Source of the DNA: a virus
Length of the DNA: 40,257 bases
Virus record (IMG/VR): IMGVR_UViG_3300030430_000409
Span: 1,007-41,263 of that record
Strand: one strand, 5' to 3'
Numbering within the stretch: the stretch's first letter is position 1; every line of letters begins with the position of its first letter. Below the pieces are notes generated by a model. It had not been told where the DNA came from. It made no database searches and saw only the letters and a list, made by a program, of their open reading frames with translations. This document shows positions 25,702 to 32,984 of this stretch, in pieces. A program made the position numbers and the translations under genes.

Positions 25702-26345
25702 AAACAAGAAAAGAAATATTAGATCTATTTTTAAATCATATTGACTCTGAGATTTATGAAGAACCTTATTCTAACATGCATGATAGCATTGTAAGAAAAC
25801 AAGCTGAAGTATTTTTAGAAAGATTTTCTATATCAAAAGAAGATAAAATACTTGATGTAGGTTGTGGTTTTGGTTTATTTCAACAATATCTTGCGCAAAA
25901 AGGTTATCACAATACGTTAGGAATTACTAAAGCTAAAAAAGACATAGATAATTTAATTGAAACAAAAACACCTTTTAGGGAAACAGATATAACTTTTACA
26001 GGATTAGATAAACATTATGTTGATCATATATGGTGTAGACACTGTATAGAACATAGCCCGTTTCCTTACTTAACTTTATTAGAGTTTAACAGAATTATGA
26101 AAAAAGATGGTTATTTATATTTAGAAATGCCAGCACCAGAACAACCTGCAATACAAGAACATAAACAAAATCACTACTCTATATTACCTAAAGAAATGTG
26201 GGCTAGTTTATTAATAAGATCTGGATTTAAAATTCAAAACTTTGAAACTATTGATTTAATGTTACAAAAGAAAAACGGAGAACAATACTCTGAAACATGG
26301 TATTTTTACATGGCGCAAAAAACTTTAGAAAAATCTTTGTTTTAA
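25698..26345 (+). CDS. Class I SAM-dependent methyltransferase
   Basis: A 215-residue protein. Motif I is ILDVGCGFGLFQQYL (residues 51-65). The post-motif VDHIWCRHCIEHSPFPYLT and the LLEFNRIMKKDGYLYLEMP strand/helix are typical of the Methyltransf_11/25 type that acts on small molecules or sugars. There is no DNA methylase NPPY or PC motif. It begins by ATGA overlap with the helicase and is the last gene before the modification cassette. It may tailor a sugar or base; the substrate is unknown. Confidence 0.75.
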   Translation: MKTRKEILDLFLNHIDSEIYEEPYSNMHDSIVRKQAEVFLERFSISKEDKILDVGCGFGLFQQYLAQKGYHNTLGITKAKKDIDNLIETKTPFRETDITFTGLDKHYVDHIWCRHCIEHSPFPYLTLLEFNRIMKKDGYLYLEMPAPEQPAIQEHKQNHYSILPKEMWASLLIRSGFKIQNFETIDLMLQKKNGEQYSETWYFYMAQKTLEKSLF

Positions 26346-26370
26346 CTTTTGAATATTTTATTATTATAGA
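26342..26370 (+). promoter_or_regulatory. Putative sigma-70-type promoter of modification operon
   Basis: TTAACT (26342-26347) and TATAGA (26365-26370) are 17 bases apart in the only gap of this region. The overlapping TATTAT at 26362 is an alternative -10. Transcription would start shortly before AGAAAGGAG, the ribosome binding site of the methyltransferase gene at 26391. It would drive the dense block to about 32.9 kb. Confidence 0.45.
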
Positions 26371-26390
26371 TTTTAGAAAGGAGCATTACT

Positions 26391-27440
26391 ATGAACGCAG
26401 TAGGAAGCTATATTTTTGCTGGCGGATTTACTTTAGGGGTTGAACAACACTTCAATGTTCTTGCTCATTTTGAAGGCGAAGGTGCTTATGGCGCTGATAC
26501 GTTCAGTTTAAATCGACCTAAAATACCAGTGTTTTCTGGACCTCCTAATTGGCCGATAAAAGACTTCGAAGGTAAAGTTGATTTCGTTTATGGTAATCCT
26601 CCGTGTGCTCCTTGGTCTACTCTAGGGACAGGAGGTCGTAAAGATTTAGATTGGAGAGATGACCCTCGCATTGAAGCTTGGTCAGATGTATTCTCACTCC
26701 TAGAAAAACTTCAGCCTAAAGCTTTAGCGATTGAATCTGTTCCTAGAGTATATGCTAAAACAGGAGGTCGTCCTATGATTGACGACTTTACTAATAAAGC
26801 TATAAACTTAGGATATAATGTTACTCATTTCTTACTTGACGGTCAGTACACTAATTTAAATCATAGTCGTAGAAGATTCTTTTTTATGGCGCATAAAGGA
26901 GGTCTTGCTTTTCCTAGATTGAATTGGAATCCAGCACCTACTATACAAGAAGTTTTAGGAGAAGTACCAGAACCTGGATACTGTAATTCATTCACTAAAA
27001 CTGAAGCTGAGTTAGTGCCTCAATGCGGTCAAGGAGAACAGTTAAGAACTGTATGGGAAAAATTAAATCCACCTGAAACTTGGGTAAGATCTGAAAAAGG
27101 GAGAAGAGGTGTAAAAGGTAGACCTCAATTTATGAAATGGAGATTACGAGCAAATAAACCTGCAGGAGTAATAGCTGGTGGGTTCTATATTCACCCTACT
27201 GAACATCGATTATTAGGGCATAAAGAGTTAGCACATTTCGCAGGTTATCCTCAAGATTACCAATGGGCAGGCTCTCCGACTGGTATAGGATCATTAATTG
27301 CTAGAGGGGTTATGCCACCTGTAGGTGAGTTTATAGGAAGGGTAGTAAAAAATTCTATATCTTCTAATGAAGAAGCTAAAGAGCAACTACAAGTTATTGA
27401 TTATACTAAACCTCCTAAAATGGAAGATTTATTTGTATGA
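26391..27440 (+). CDS. Divergent DNA cytosine-C5 methyltransferase
   Basis: A 349-residue protein with C5-methylase motifs in order: YIFAGGFTLGVE (motif I, FxGxGG-like), GNPPCAPWSTLG (motif IV, catalytic Cys72), IESVPRVY (motif VI, ENV changed to ESV), QYTNLNHSRRRFFFMAHK (motif VIII), then HPTEHRLLGHKELAHFAGYP (motif IX) and IGSLIARGVMPPVGEFIG (motif X). All catalytic elements seem present although weak. It may methylate specific sites, or act on a modified base. It heads the cassette with a strong AGAAAGGAG and is followed by a MazG gene in ATGA overlap. Confidence 0.8.
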   Translation: MNAVGSYIFAGGFTLGVEQHFNVLAHFEGEGAYGADTFSLNRPKIPVFSGPPNWPIKDFEGKVDFVYGNPPCAPWSTLGTGGRKDLDWRDDPRIEAWSDVFSLLEKLQPKALAIESVPRVYAKTGGRPMIDDFTNKAINLGYNVTHFLLDGQYTNLNHSRRRFFFMAHKGGLAFPRLNWNPAPTIQEVLGEVPEPGYCNSFTKTEAELVPQCGQGEQLRTVWEKLNPPETWVRSEKGRRGVKGRPQFMKWRLRANKPAGVIAGGFYIHPTEHRLLGHKELAHFAGYPQDYQWAGSPTGIGSLIARGVMPPVGEFIGRVVKNSISSNEEAKEQLQVIDYTKPPKMEDLFV

Positions 27441-27814
27441 GCCAATATAAAGACATAAAAGATTTTCATAAAAAATTTAAATTTAAACAAGGCAAAGGAA
27501 TAGATTCAATGGACTATAACTTCAGTAATTGGCGTGTTGACTTTCTTATGGAAGAGATCGCTGAACTAACTGATGCGTTAGATAATAAAGATGATGTAGA
27601 AATACTTGACGCCTTAATAGATATATGTTACGTTGCTATGGGAACAGCATGGTTGATGGGTTTACCTTTTGAGGAAGCGTGGAAAGAAGTTCAAAGATCT
27701 AACATGGAAAAGATTAGAGAGCCTAGCGAGAGATCTGAGAACGATGTTGTTAAACCTGAAGGTTGGAAGAAACCAGATATAAAGGGAATTATTAAAAGAT
27801 GGCAAAAGTCTTAA
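27437..27814 (+). CDS. MazG-like NTP pyrophosphohydrolase
   Basis: A 125-residue all-alpha NTP pyrophosphatase. The EExxE motif is Glu39-Glu40-Ile-Ala-Glu43 and ExxD is Glu55-Ile-Leu-Asp58, with the family end motif DVVKPEGWKKPDI. Such enzymes hydrolyse (d)NTPs to monophosphates with magnesium. In T4 the dCTPase gp56 belongs to a related fold and clears dCTP so that hydroxymethyl-dCTP is used. A similar dCTPase role here is inferred from the neighbours; general house-cleaning is the alternative. ATGA overlap with the methylase and 16-base overlap with the glycosyltransferase. Confidence 0.82.
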   Translation: MSQYKDIKDFHKKFKFKQGKGIDSMDYNFSNWRVDFLMEEIAELTDALDNKDDVEILDALIDICYVAMGTAWLMGLPFEEAWKEVQRSNMEKIREPSERSENDVVKPEGWKKPDIKGIIKRWQKS

Positions 27815-28839
27815 TTACAGGTTTTACTGCTAAAGGAATAGGAAGTGGCGATAATAAATTAAATATAGCTACGAGTGCAAATCTTCTTCCTAAAGCATTA
27901 AAAATGGTAGGACACGAAGTAGTTCAAAGACCAGTTATACCAGGTGATAATGTATCTGAATACGATCATGTATTCGTATTTATGTTTCCACCAAATAGTT
28001 TACCAAGTGCTTATACTTACGGTGCTATGTATACATTAGCTAAAAGACCAGATGCTATTTGTTGTCTTGACGATTGGCAGACTAAAGACGTGCCCTCTGG
28101 GTTTGCTACGTTTGCTAGAGAAAAACATTGGCGTTTATGGAAAACACATACTCAATCTGGTGCGCCTATGAAAAAGAGATATTATAATCAAGCACTTGAT
28201 TATAAACAAGAATTAAACGATTTATGTACTGTATTAGGATTTGAAGAATGGCCGTATAGATGTCTTGCGCCAGTGTATAGATCTGGTAACATAGAAGCTT
28301 TAGGAATAAAAGCCAAAGAATTAATATCATGGGATCCTACTCCTATATGTGATTCCTATAAGGAAACCCCTACAGATTTATTTAGTATTGATGAACAAGT
28401 AGAAGTTAAGAACAAAGAAAAGAAATGGATATATGCTTCTCTTATTCAAAAGCCAGGTTGGTTAGAAAGAACTCATGGTGATTGGAAAGTAGAAGCTTAT
28501 GGTAATAAAAATTTAGGTCAAACTAGAATTAGTGAACCTGAGTTATACAAAATATATTTAGAATCATGGGGAGTATTAGTGCCTCCTCATTACCATACCT
28601 TAAAGAAAAGTGGTTGGTGGAGAGTTCGTTATGGAATGATTAGAGATGCTAATTGTATTACAGTAGGAGATCCTACTGAGCTTTCTATATTTTTTGAAGA
28701 CAGAGTTAAATCTAGAAAAGCAATAGAGTTGATGAGTGATAGTGAACTAAAAGACTATAGAGATAAACAATTACTTGATTACGAAGACGTATTCTGGTCT
28801 AAAGATGAAATAAAAAACTTTATAATAGATTTATTATGA
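27799..28839 (+). CDS. Putative GT-B glycosyltransferase resembling phage DNA beta-glucosyltransferase
   Basis: A 346-residue protein. The start, AKVLITGFTAKGIGSGDNKL, is a Rossmann strand with a Gly-rich loop. The C-terminal half aligns by eye with T4 beta-GT: KKWIYASLIQKPGWLERT with WKVEAYGNKN parallels the IYGGSF...IEFFGN core, and SGWWRVRYGMIRDANCITVG with LKDYRDKQLLDYEDVF parallels LRVWETMASDAVMLID and the terminal helices. It probably transfers a sugar from a UDP-sugar, perhaps to hydroxymethylcytosine in DNA. Neighbours are a dNMP kinase and dCMP hydroxymethylase candidate. Confidence 0.6.
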   Translation: MAKVLITGFTAKGIGSGDNKLNIATSANLLPKALKMVGHEVVQRPVIPGDNVSEYDHVFVFMFPPNSLPSAYTYGAMYTLAKRPDAICCLDDWQTKDVPSGFATFAREKHWRLWKTHTQSGAPMKKRYYNQALDYKQELNDLCTVLGFEEWPYRCLAPVYRSGNIEALGIKAKELISWDPTPICDSYKETPTDLFSIDEQVEVKNKEKKWIYASLIQKPGWLERTHGDWKVEAYGNKNLGQTRISEPELYKIYLESWGVLVPPHYHTLKKSGWWRVRYGMIRDANCITVGDPTELSIFFEDRVKSRKAIELMSDSELKDYRDKQLLDYEDVFWSKDEIKNFIIDLL

Positions 28840-29387
28840 ATGGTATATTAGTGGTAGAAGGACCAGACGGTGCTGGTAAAACTACATTAATAAATAAACT
28901 TAGAGATCATTGGTTATTTAAAACTCGTTACATGCACCTTAGAGTTCACAAGAAAATGCAAACTTGGCATTGTGCTACTGCTAGGAGAGCAATTAGATTA
29001 TCTAAAGATTACACAGTTATATTAGATAGACACTGGCCTAGTGAACAAATCTATTCATATGAAAGAGCATCTGGTCCTAGTTATGACCCTACACTTATAG
29101 TTGACTGGTTAAAAAGCAATAATACTTTATACATATGGGCTATACCAGAAGATTATCAAAGGTTGATTGAAGAACATAAAATTAGAAGAGAAGAAAGACA
29201 CGAAGAGTATCACGATATAACTAATGTTGTTAAAAGATATTACGATCATTGGTACGGCACTTATGAAGGGCCAGATAATTATTTAAAAAAAATACAACCA
29301 TTAAATAAAAGAGATGACTTCATAAGATACGATCGGTTTACTGATAAAGATATTTTAGATAAAATAATAGATAGATTAAGACCATAG
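28836..29387 (+). CDS. P-loop deoxynucleoside monophosphate kinase (thymidylate-kinase-like)
   Basis: A 183-residue kinase. The Walker A is GPDGAGKTT with Lys15. The VILDRHWPSEQIYSYERAS segment matches the DR(Y/H)xxS acceptor site of thymidylate kinases, and HKIRREERHEEYHD is a basic lid. It is in ATGA overlap with the glycosyltransferase. In T4 gene 1 a kinase phosphorylates hydroxymethyl-dCMP, dTMP and dGMP; an analogous role on modified dCMP is inferred. Ordinary dTMP kinase is the alternative. Confidence 0.8.
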   Translation: MNGILVVEGPDGAGKTTLINKLRDHWLFKTRYMHLRVHKKMQTWHCATARRAIRLSKDYTVILDRHWPSEQIYSYERASGPSYDPTLIVDWLKSNNTLYIWAIPEDYQRLIEEHKIRREERHEEYHDITNVVKRYYDHWYGTYEGPDNYLKKIQPLNKRDDFIRYDRFTDKDILDKIIDRLRP

Positions 29388-29401
29388 AAAGGAAGAAAGC
29401 A

Positions 29402-30184
29402 ATGCCTATGAATCATGCTAATGAAGTGTATAGAAATTTACTAGAACACATAATGAAAGAAGGGGTTGGTGTAGACCCTCGTGGTATGCATACTAAAGAA
29501 GTTTTAGGTCATACTACTACTTGCGATATGAAATCACCTATCGTTACTATACCAGAAAGAGATCTAGGTTATAAGTTTATGTTCGCTGAAGCACATTGGA
29601 TATTAACAGGAGATAATCGTGTATCTACTATTGAACCTTATTCAAAAGTAATTAAAAGATTTAGTGACGATAATTATTTTTATTTCGGTGCTTATGGCCC
29701 TAAGATCGTTGATCAGTTACCTTACGTTTGTAAATCTCTACGAGAAGATAAGAATACACGACAAGCTGTAATAAATATATGGAGAGAAAAACCTCCTGTA
29801 TCTAAAGACATACCTTGTACTTTATCTTTACAATTCATAGTTAGAAGTAATGTACTTCATGTACTTGCTTCTATGAGAAGTAACGATGCATGGCTAGGGT
29901 GGCCTTACGATAACTTTAACTTCAGCATGATAGGCTTATCTGTATGTTTATTAATGAAAGAAATATATGGTATAACATACGATTTAGGATTCTTAACTAT
30001 CTTTGCTGGTAGTAGACATCTTTATAAGGAAAACTTTGAACAAGCATTAGATGTTATTGACTCTACTAAATACGGCAGGACTTATGAAGTTATTAGACCT
30101 CAAAGATATTTTAGTTTTATTGATCTAAAGAATTGTTTAAACGATTATAAAGATAACACAGATGAGTTCCTTACTAAGACCTAA
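29402..30184 (+). CDS. Thymidylate synthase family protein, predicted dCMP hydroxymethylase
   Basis: A 260-residue TS-fold enzyme. Catalytic Cys139 (DIPCTLSLQF) and RSNDAWLGWPYD (159-170) align without gaps to E. coli TS Cys146 and Arg166-Asn177. The residue that selects dUMP, Asn177, is Asp170 here, as in T4 gp42 dCMP hydroxymethylase (RSNDVVFGFRND). The TS Trp80 position is also not Trp, as in T4. These points favour dCMP as substrate with methylenetetrahydrofolate giving 5-hydroxymethyl-dCMP; methylation to 5-methyl-dCMP is possible. AAAGGAAG precedes the ATG at 29402. Length matches the family. Confidence 0.8.
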   Translation: MPMNHANEVYRNLLEHIMKEGVGVDPRGMHTKEVLGHTTTCDMKSPIVTIPERDLGYKFMFAEAHWILTGDNRVSTIEPYSKVIKRFSDDNYFYFGAYGPKIVDQLPYVCKSLREDKNTRQAVINIWREKPPVSKDIPCTLSLQFIVRSNVLHVLASMRSNDAWLGWPYDNFNFSMIGLSVCLLMKEIYGITYDLGFLTIFAGSRHLYKENFEQALDVIDSTKYGRTYEVIRPQRYFSFIDLKNCLNDYKDNTDEFLTKT

Positions 30185-30623
30185 TAAAGACGAATACTTT
30201 ATGGACATGTGCCGACTTGTATCTCAAAGAAGCACGTGCATGAGAAGGCAAGTAGGAGCAGTCTTAATAAATGAAAGAAAACATGTTCTTGCTACTGGCT
30301 ATAACGGAGTGGCCTCAGGACAACCTCACTGTTTAGATATACCCTGCGTAGGAGCAAAAGCACCTACTGGTCATGATTTAGATTTATGCGAAGCTATTCA
30401 TGCTGAGCAAAACGCATTGCTTCAATGCACAAATGTGTATGAAATAGATACTTGTTACGTTACAGTATCTCCTTGTATGACGTGCACTAAATTATTATTA
30501 AACACTAGTTGTAAGACAATAGTCTATGATGAAGATTATATAGATCAGAACTCAAGAATATTGTGGGAACGACACGATAGAAAGTGGGTAAGATTCGATG
30601 ACGGATCTATTCAGTCCCACTAG
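30162..30623 (+). CDS. dCMP deaminase-like cytidine deaminase
   Basis: A 153-residue zinc deaminase. His80-Ala-Glu82 (AIHAEQNAL) and Pro104-Cys105-x2-Cys108 (SPCMTC) form the active site; RRQVGAVLINERKH and ATGYNGVASGQPHC are family motifs. It probably converts dCMP to dUMP for dTMP synthesis, as in T4 gene cd. It overlaps the previous gene by 23 bases and the polymerase by 26. It competes for dCMP with the neighbouring hydroxymethylase, a balance also known from T4. Confidence 0.88.
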   Translation: MSSLLRPNKDEYFMDMCRLVSQRSTCMRRQVGAVLINERKHVLATGYNGVASGQPHCLDIPCVGAKAPTGHDLDLCEAIHAEQNALLQCTNVYEIDTCYVTVSPCMTCTKLLLNTSCKTIVYDEDYIDQNSRILWERHDRKWVRFDDGSIQSH

Positions 30624-32460
30624 CGATTGGCGACCTCCTACTATACTTCCTGATCTTTCTTCTACGAAGATTCTTGGTGTTGACTTAGAGACATTCGATC
30701 CTGGTTTAAAAAAGCATGGACCTGGAAGCATCAGGAAAGACGGACACGTTGCTGGTATTAGTATTGCAGGAGATAATGGTAAAGGTTATTATCTTCCTAT
30801 CGCACATCAAGACGGTGGTAATCTTCCTAAACCTTTAGTTATTAATTATTTAACAGAGTTACTTAGTTCAGATACTCCTAAGGTATTTGCTAACGCACTC
30901 TACGATTTAGAGTGGTTACATAGTTTAGGAATAAAAGTAAATGGTAAGTGTTATGACGTTCAACTATTAGAACATCTTATTGATGAAAATCAAAAAGACT
31001 ATTCTCTAAAAGCATTAGGTCTTAAATATGTTGGTGAGGGTAAAGATGAAGCTTTATTAGTTGACGCTGTTAGATCTATCTTAGGAAAGAAAGATGTTAA
31101 AGGAAACTTATGGCGTCTTCATAGTAGTTATGTAGGACCTTATGCTGAGCAAGATGCTATTCTTCCTGTGAAGATATTAACTAAACAATGGAAAGAAATA
31201 GAAAAGCAAGACTTAAAAAAGATTGTTAACTTAGAAACAGACCTAACTCCTTCATTATTAAACATGAGAGTAAAAGGAGTTAATGTTGACTTAGATAATG
31301 CTGAACAAGTATCTAAGAGATTAGAAAGACAAGAACATGAGGCGCAAGATCTTTTAAATAAAAAATCTGGTATAGACTGTAACGTATGGGCTAATGAAAG
31401 TTTAGGTAGAGCCTACGATAACTGTAGCATTCCTTATGGTAGAACTCCTACTGGTAAACCTAGCTTTACTCAAAACTTTCTTGACTTTGCTGAAGATGAA
31501 TTATCTAGTTTAGTGTTAAAGGTTAGGAAGTTAAATAAGTTGCGCAATAGTTTTATTCATGGTATGATTTTAGAAAAACATGTTGACGGAAGAGTTCACT
31601 GCCAGTTCAATGCGAGAGGAGCAGTTACAGGAAGATTTAGTTCTAGTAACCCTAATCTTCAACAAGTTCCTGCTCGTGATGAAGAACTGTCTAAATTAAT
31701 TAGAGGTTTATTTTTACCTGAGAAAGATGAAAGGTGGTACTGTATTGACTACGCACAGCAAGAGCCTAGACTTCTAGTTCACTTTGCTTCACGATTAAAA
31801 TTACCAGAGAGCATTACTGCTTTATCAGCATATAAGAATGATGAAACAACTGACTTTCATACGATGGTAGCTTCTATGGCAGGAATAAAAAGAAAACAAG
31901 CTAAGACGATTAACTTAGGGTTATTCTATGGTATGGGTAAAAAGAAATTAGCAAATCAATTAGGATTAGAAACTGATGAAGCAGAGAAACTGTTTCGTAA
32001 GTATCATACTCGTGTTCCTTTCGTAAGGGGTCTTTACGATAGAATGTTAAACTACGCATCTAAAAACGGTTATGTAAAAACTTTACTAGGCCGTAAAAGG
32101 CACTTCGACTTATGGGAAAATGCTAATGACTTCGGAAGCATGGGTCATCCACTTAAGAAAGCAAAAGAAGTTTATAAAGGAAAGCCTATTAGACGTGCTT
32201 ATACTCATAAAGCATTGAACTCATTAATACAAGGAAGTGCGGCTGACGTTACTAAAGCTGCTATGTTAAAGATATATAAAGCTGGCTTGTTGACGCCTTT
32301 AGTTACTGTTCATGATGAGTTAGATTTTTCTGTTCCACAAACCAGTGAAGGCGATAAGATGTTAAAAGAGATCGTGCATGAAATGAGAAACTGTGTTGAC
32401 TTAGATTTACCACTTCAGGTTGACGTTGAGTCAGGGAACAATTGGGGTAATATTGAGTGA
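30598..32460 (+). CDS. Family A DNA polymerase with 3'-5' exonuclease domain
   Basis: A 620-residue replicative PolA without a 5' nuclease. Exo motifs are Asp29-Leu-Glu31 (VDLETFD), NALYDLEWL and YAEQDAI. Polymerase motif A is CIDYAQQEPR with Asp384, motif B is RKQAKTINLGLFYG (Arg432, Lys436) and motif C is HDELD (572-576, Asp573). The position of E. coli Phe762 is Leu440 (KTINLG), the variant common among marine phage PolA. It copies phage DNA, with hydroxymethyl-dCTP as a possible substrate. It overlaps the deaminase. Confidence 0.95.
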   Translation: MTDLFSPTSDWRPPTILPDLSSTKILGVDLETFDPGLKKHGPGSIRKDGHVAGISIAGDNGKGYYLPIAHQDGGNLPKPLVINYLTELLSSDTPKVFANALYDLEWLHSLGIKVNGKCYDVQLLEHLIDENQKDYSLKALGLKYVGEGKDEALLVDAVRSILGKKDVKGNLWRLHSSYVGPYAEQDAILPVKILTKQWKEIEKQDLKKIVNLETDLTPSLLNMRVKGVNVDLDNAEQVSKRLERQEHEAQDLLNKKSGIDCNVWANESLGRAYDNCSIPYGRTPTGKPSFTQNFLDFAEDELSSLVLKVRKLNKLRNSFIHGMILEKHVDGRVHCQFNARGAVTGRFSSSNPNLQQVPARDEELSKLIRGLFLPEKDERWYCIDYAQQEPRLLVHFASRLKLPESITALSAYKNDETTDFHTMVASMAGIKRKQAKTINLGLFYGMGKKKLANQLGLETDEAEKLFRKYHTRVPFVRGLYDRMLNYASKNGYVKTLLGRKRHFDLWENANDFGSMGHPLKKAKEVYKGKPIRRAYTHKALNSLIQGSAADVTKAAMLKIYKAGLLTPLVTVHDELDFSVPQTSEGDKMLKEIVHEMRNCVDLDLPLQVDVESGNNWGNIE

Positions 32461-32872
32461 AGCTAACCTATGGAATCTTGCTCGTAAGCATCTTGACGAT
32501 TTCTTTTTACAGCGTATTGAAACTGCCATTGAGCGAGGAATACCAGATTTATTTTACTGTTCCCCCACTGGCGTTTCCGGTTGGATAGAAGGTAAATATG
32601 CTGACAAACCAGTTAAAGAAACATCTAAAGTAAGGTTAAAGATATCGATAGAACAAGTAGCTTGGCATCGATCATTTTCTCGATTTAAAGGGCGTGTATT
32701 TATTTTAGCTAAAGTTAGCAGGGAAATCTATTTATACCGGCCAGAAATGGCTGAAAAGCTAATTTCAGGCGTAATTTATACAGATTTAAAGGAGTTATCT
32801 ATCGCATCTGATTGGAAATCAATAAAGAAGGCCCTCTCGGAAGAGGGCCATGAGTGTTCTACTCTCATATAA
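32453..32872 (+). CDS. PD-(D/E)xK (VRR-NUC-like) endonuclease
   Basis: A 139-residue nuclease from TTG 32453, which follows GGGG by about six bases and overlaps the polymerase stop (TTGAGTGA); TTG at 32420 is a longer, less likely start. QRIETAIERGIPDLFYCSP then GWIEGKYADKPV holds the PD...ExK active site (IPD and IEGK). It resembles phage junction or VRR-NUC nucleases that act with PolA. With the nuclease at 13439 there are two such enzymes. Host DNA degradation is an alternative. The end of the gene contains a strong hairpin. Confidence 0.75.
   Translation: MSEANLWNLARKHLDDFFLQRIETAIERGIPDLFYCSPTGVSGWIEGKYADKPVKETSKVRLKISIEQVAWHRSFSRFKGRVFILAKVSREIYLYRPEMAEKLISGVIYTDLKELSIASDWKSIKKALSEEGHECSTLI
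32830..32849 (+). terminator. Perfect 8-bp GC-rich hairpin at end of polymerase/nuclease block
   Basis: GGCCCTCT and AGAGGGCC flank a CGGA tetraloop and lie inside the last codons of the nuclease gene. A second weaker hairpin follows (GAGT at 32852 with ACTC at 32861). No T-run follows, so it may stall or protect the transcript end rather than be a classical terminator. Confidence 0.5.
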
Positions 32873-32884
32873 TCAGGAGGACAT

Positions 32885-32914
32885 ATGAAAAAAAGAAGAC
32901 TTTATTGTACATAA
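32885..32914 (+). CDS. Nine-residue micro-ORF behind a perfect Shine-Dalgarno
   Basis: AGGAGG at 32875-32880 is followed four bases later by ATG and the codons for MKKRRLYCT, then TAA. The ribosome binding site is stronger than most in the window. It ends just before the promoter of the DUF2786 gene. It may be a leader peptide or ribosome-loading element after the hairpins. Peptide function is doubtful. Confidence 0.3.
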   Translation: MKKRRLYCT

Positions 32915-32925
32915 TTTAGAGATAA

Positions 32926-32956
32926 TTGCGACAAAAAACTTTAATTCGTATATAAT
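32926..32956 (+). promoter_or_regulatory. Putative sigma-70-type promoter
   Basis: A perfect TATAAT at 32951-32956 with TTGCGACA at 32926-32933 upstream (TTGCGA at 19 bases or GCGACA at 17 bases spacing). It is followed by AAAGAAAGGAG and the ATG at 32985. It would start the early small-gene block. Confidence 0.5.
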
Positions 32957-32984
32957 AAATTTAAGATAAAGAAAGGAGAACCAA

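Noticed and set aside
29402-30184. Plain thymidylate synthase annotation
   Set aside because: Asp170 replaces the dUMP-selecting Asn and the TS Trp80 is missing; dCMP hydroxymethylase fits better.
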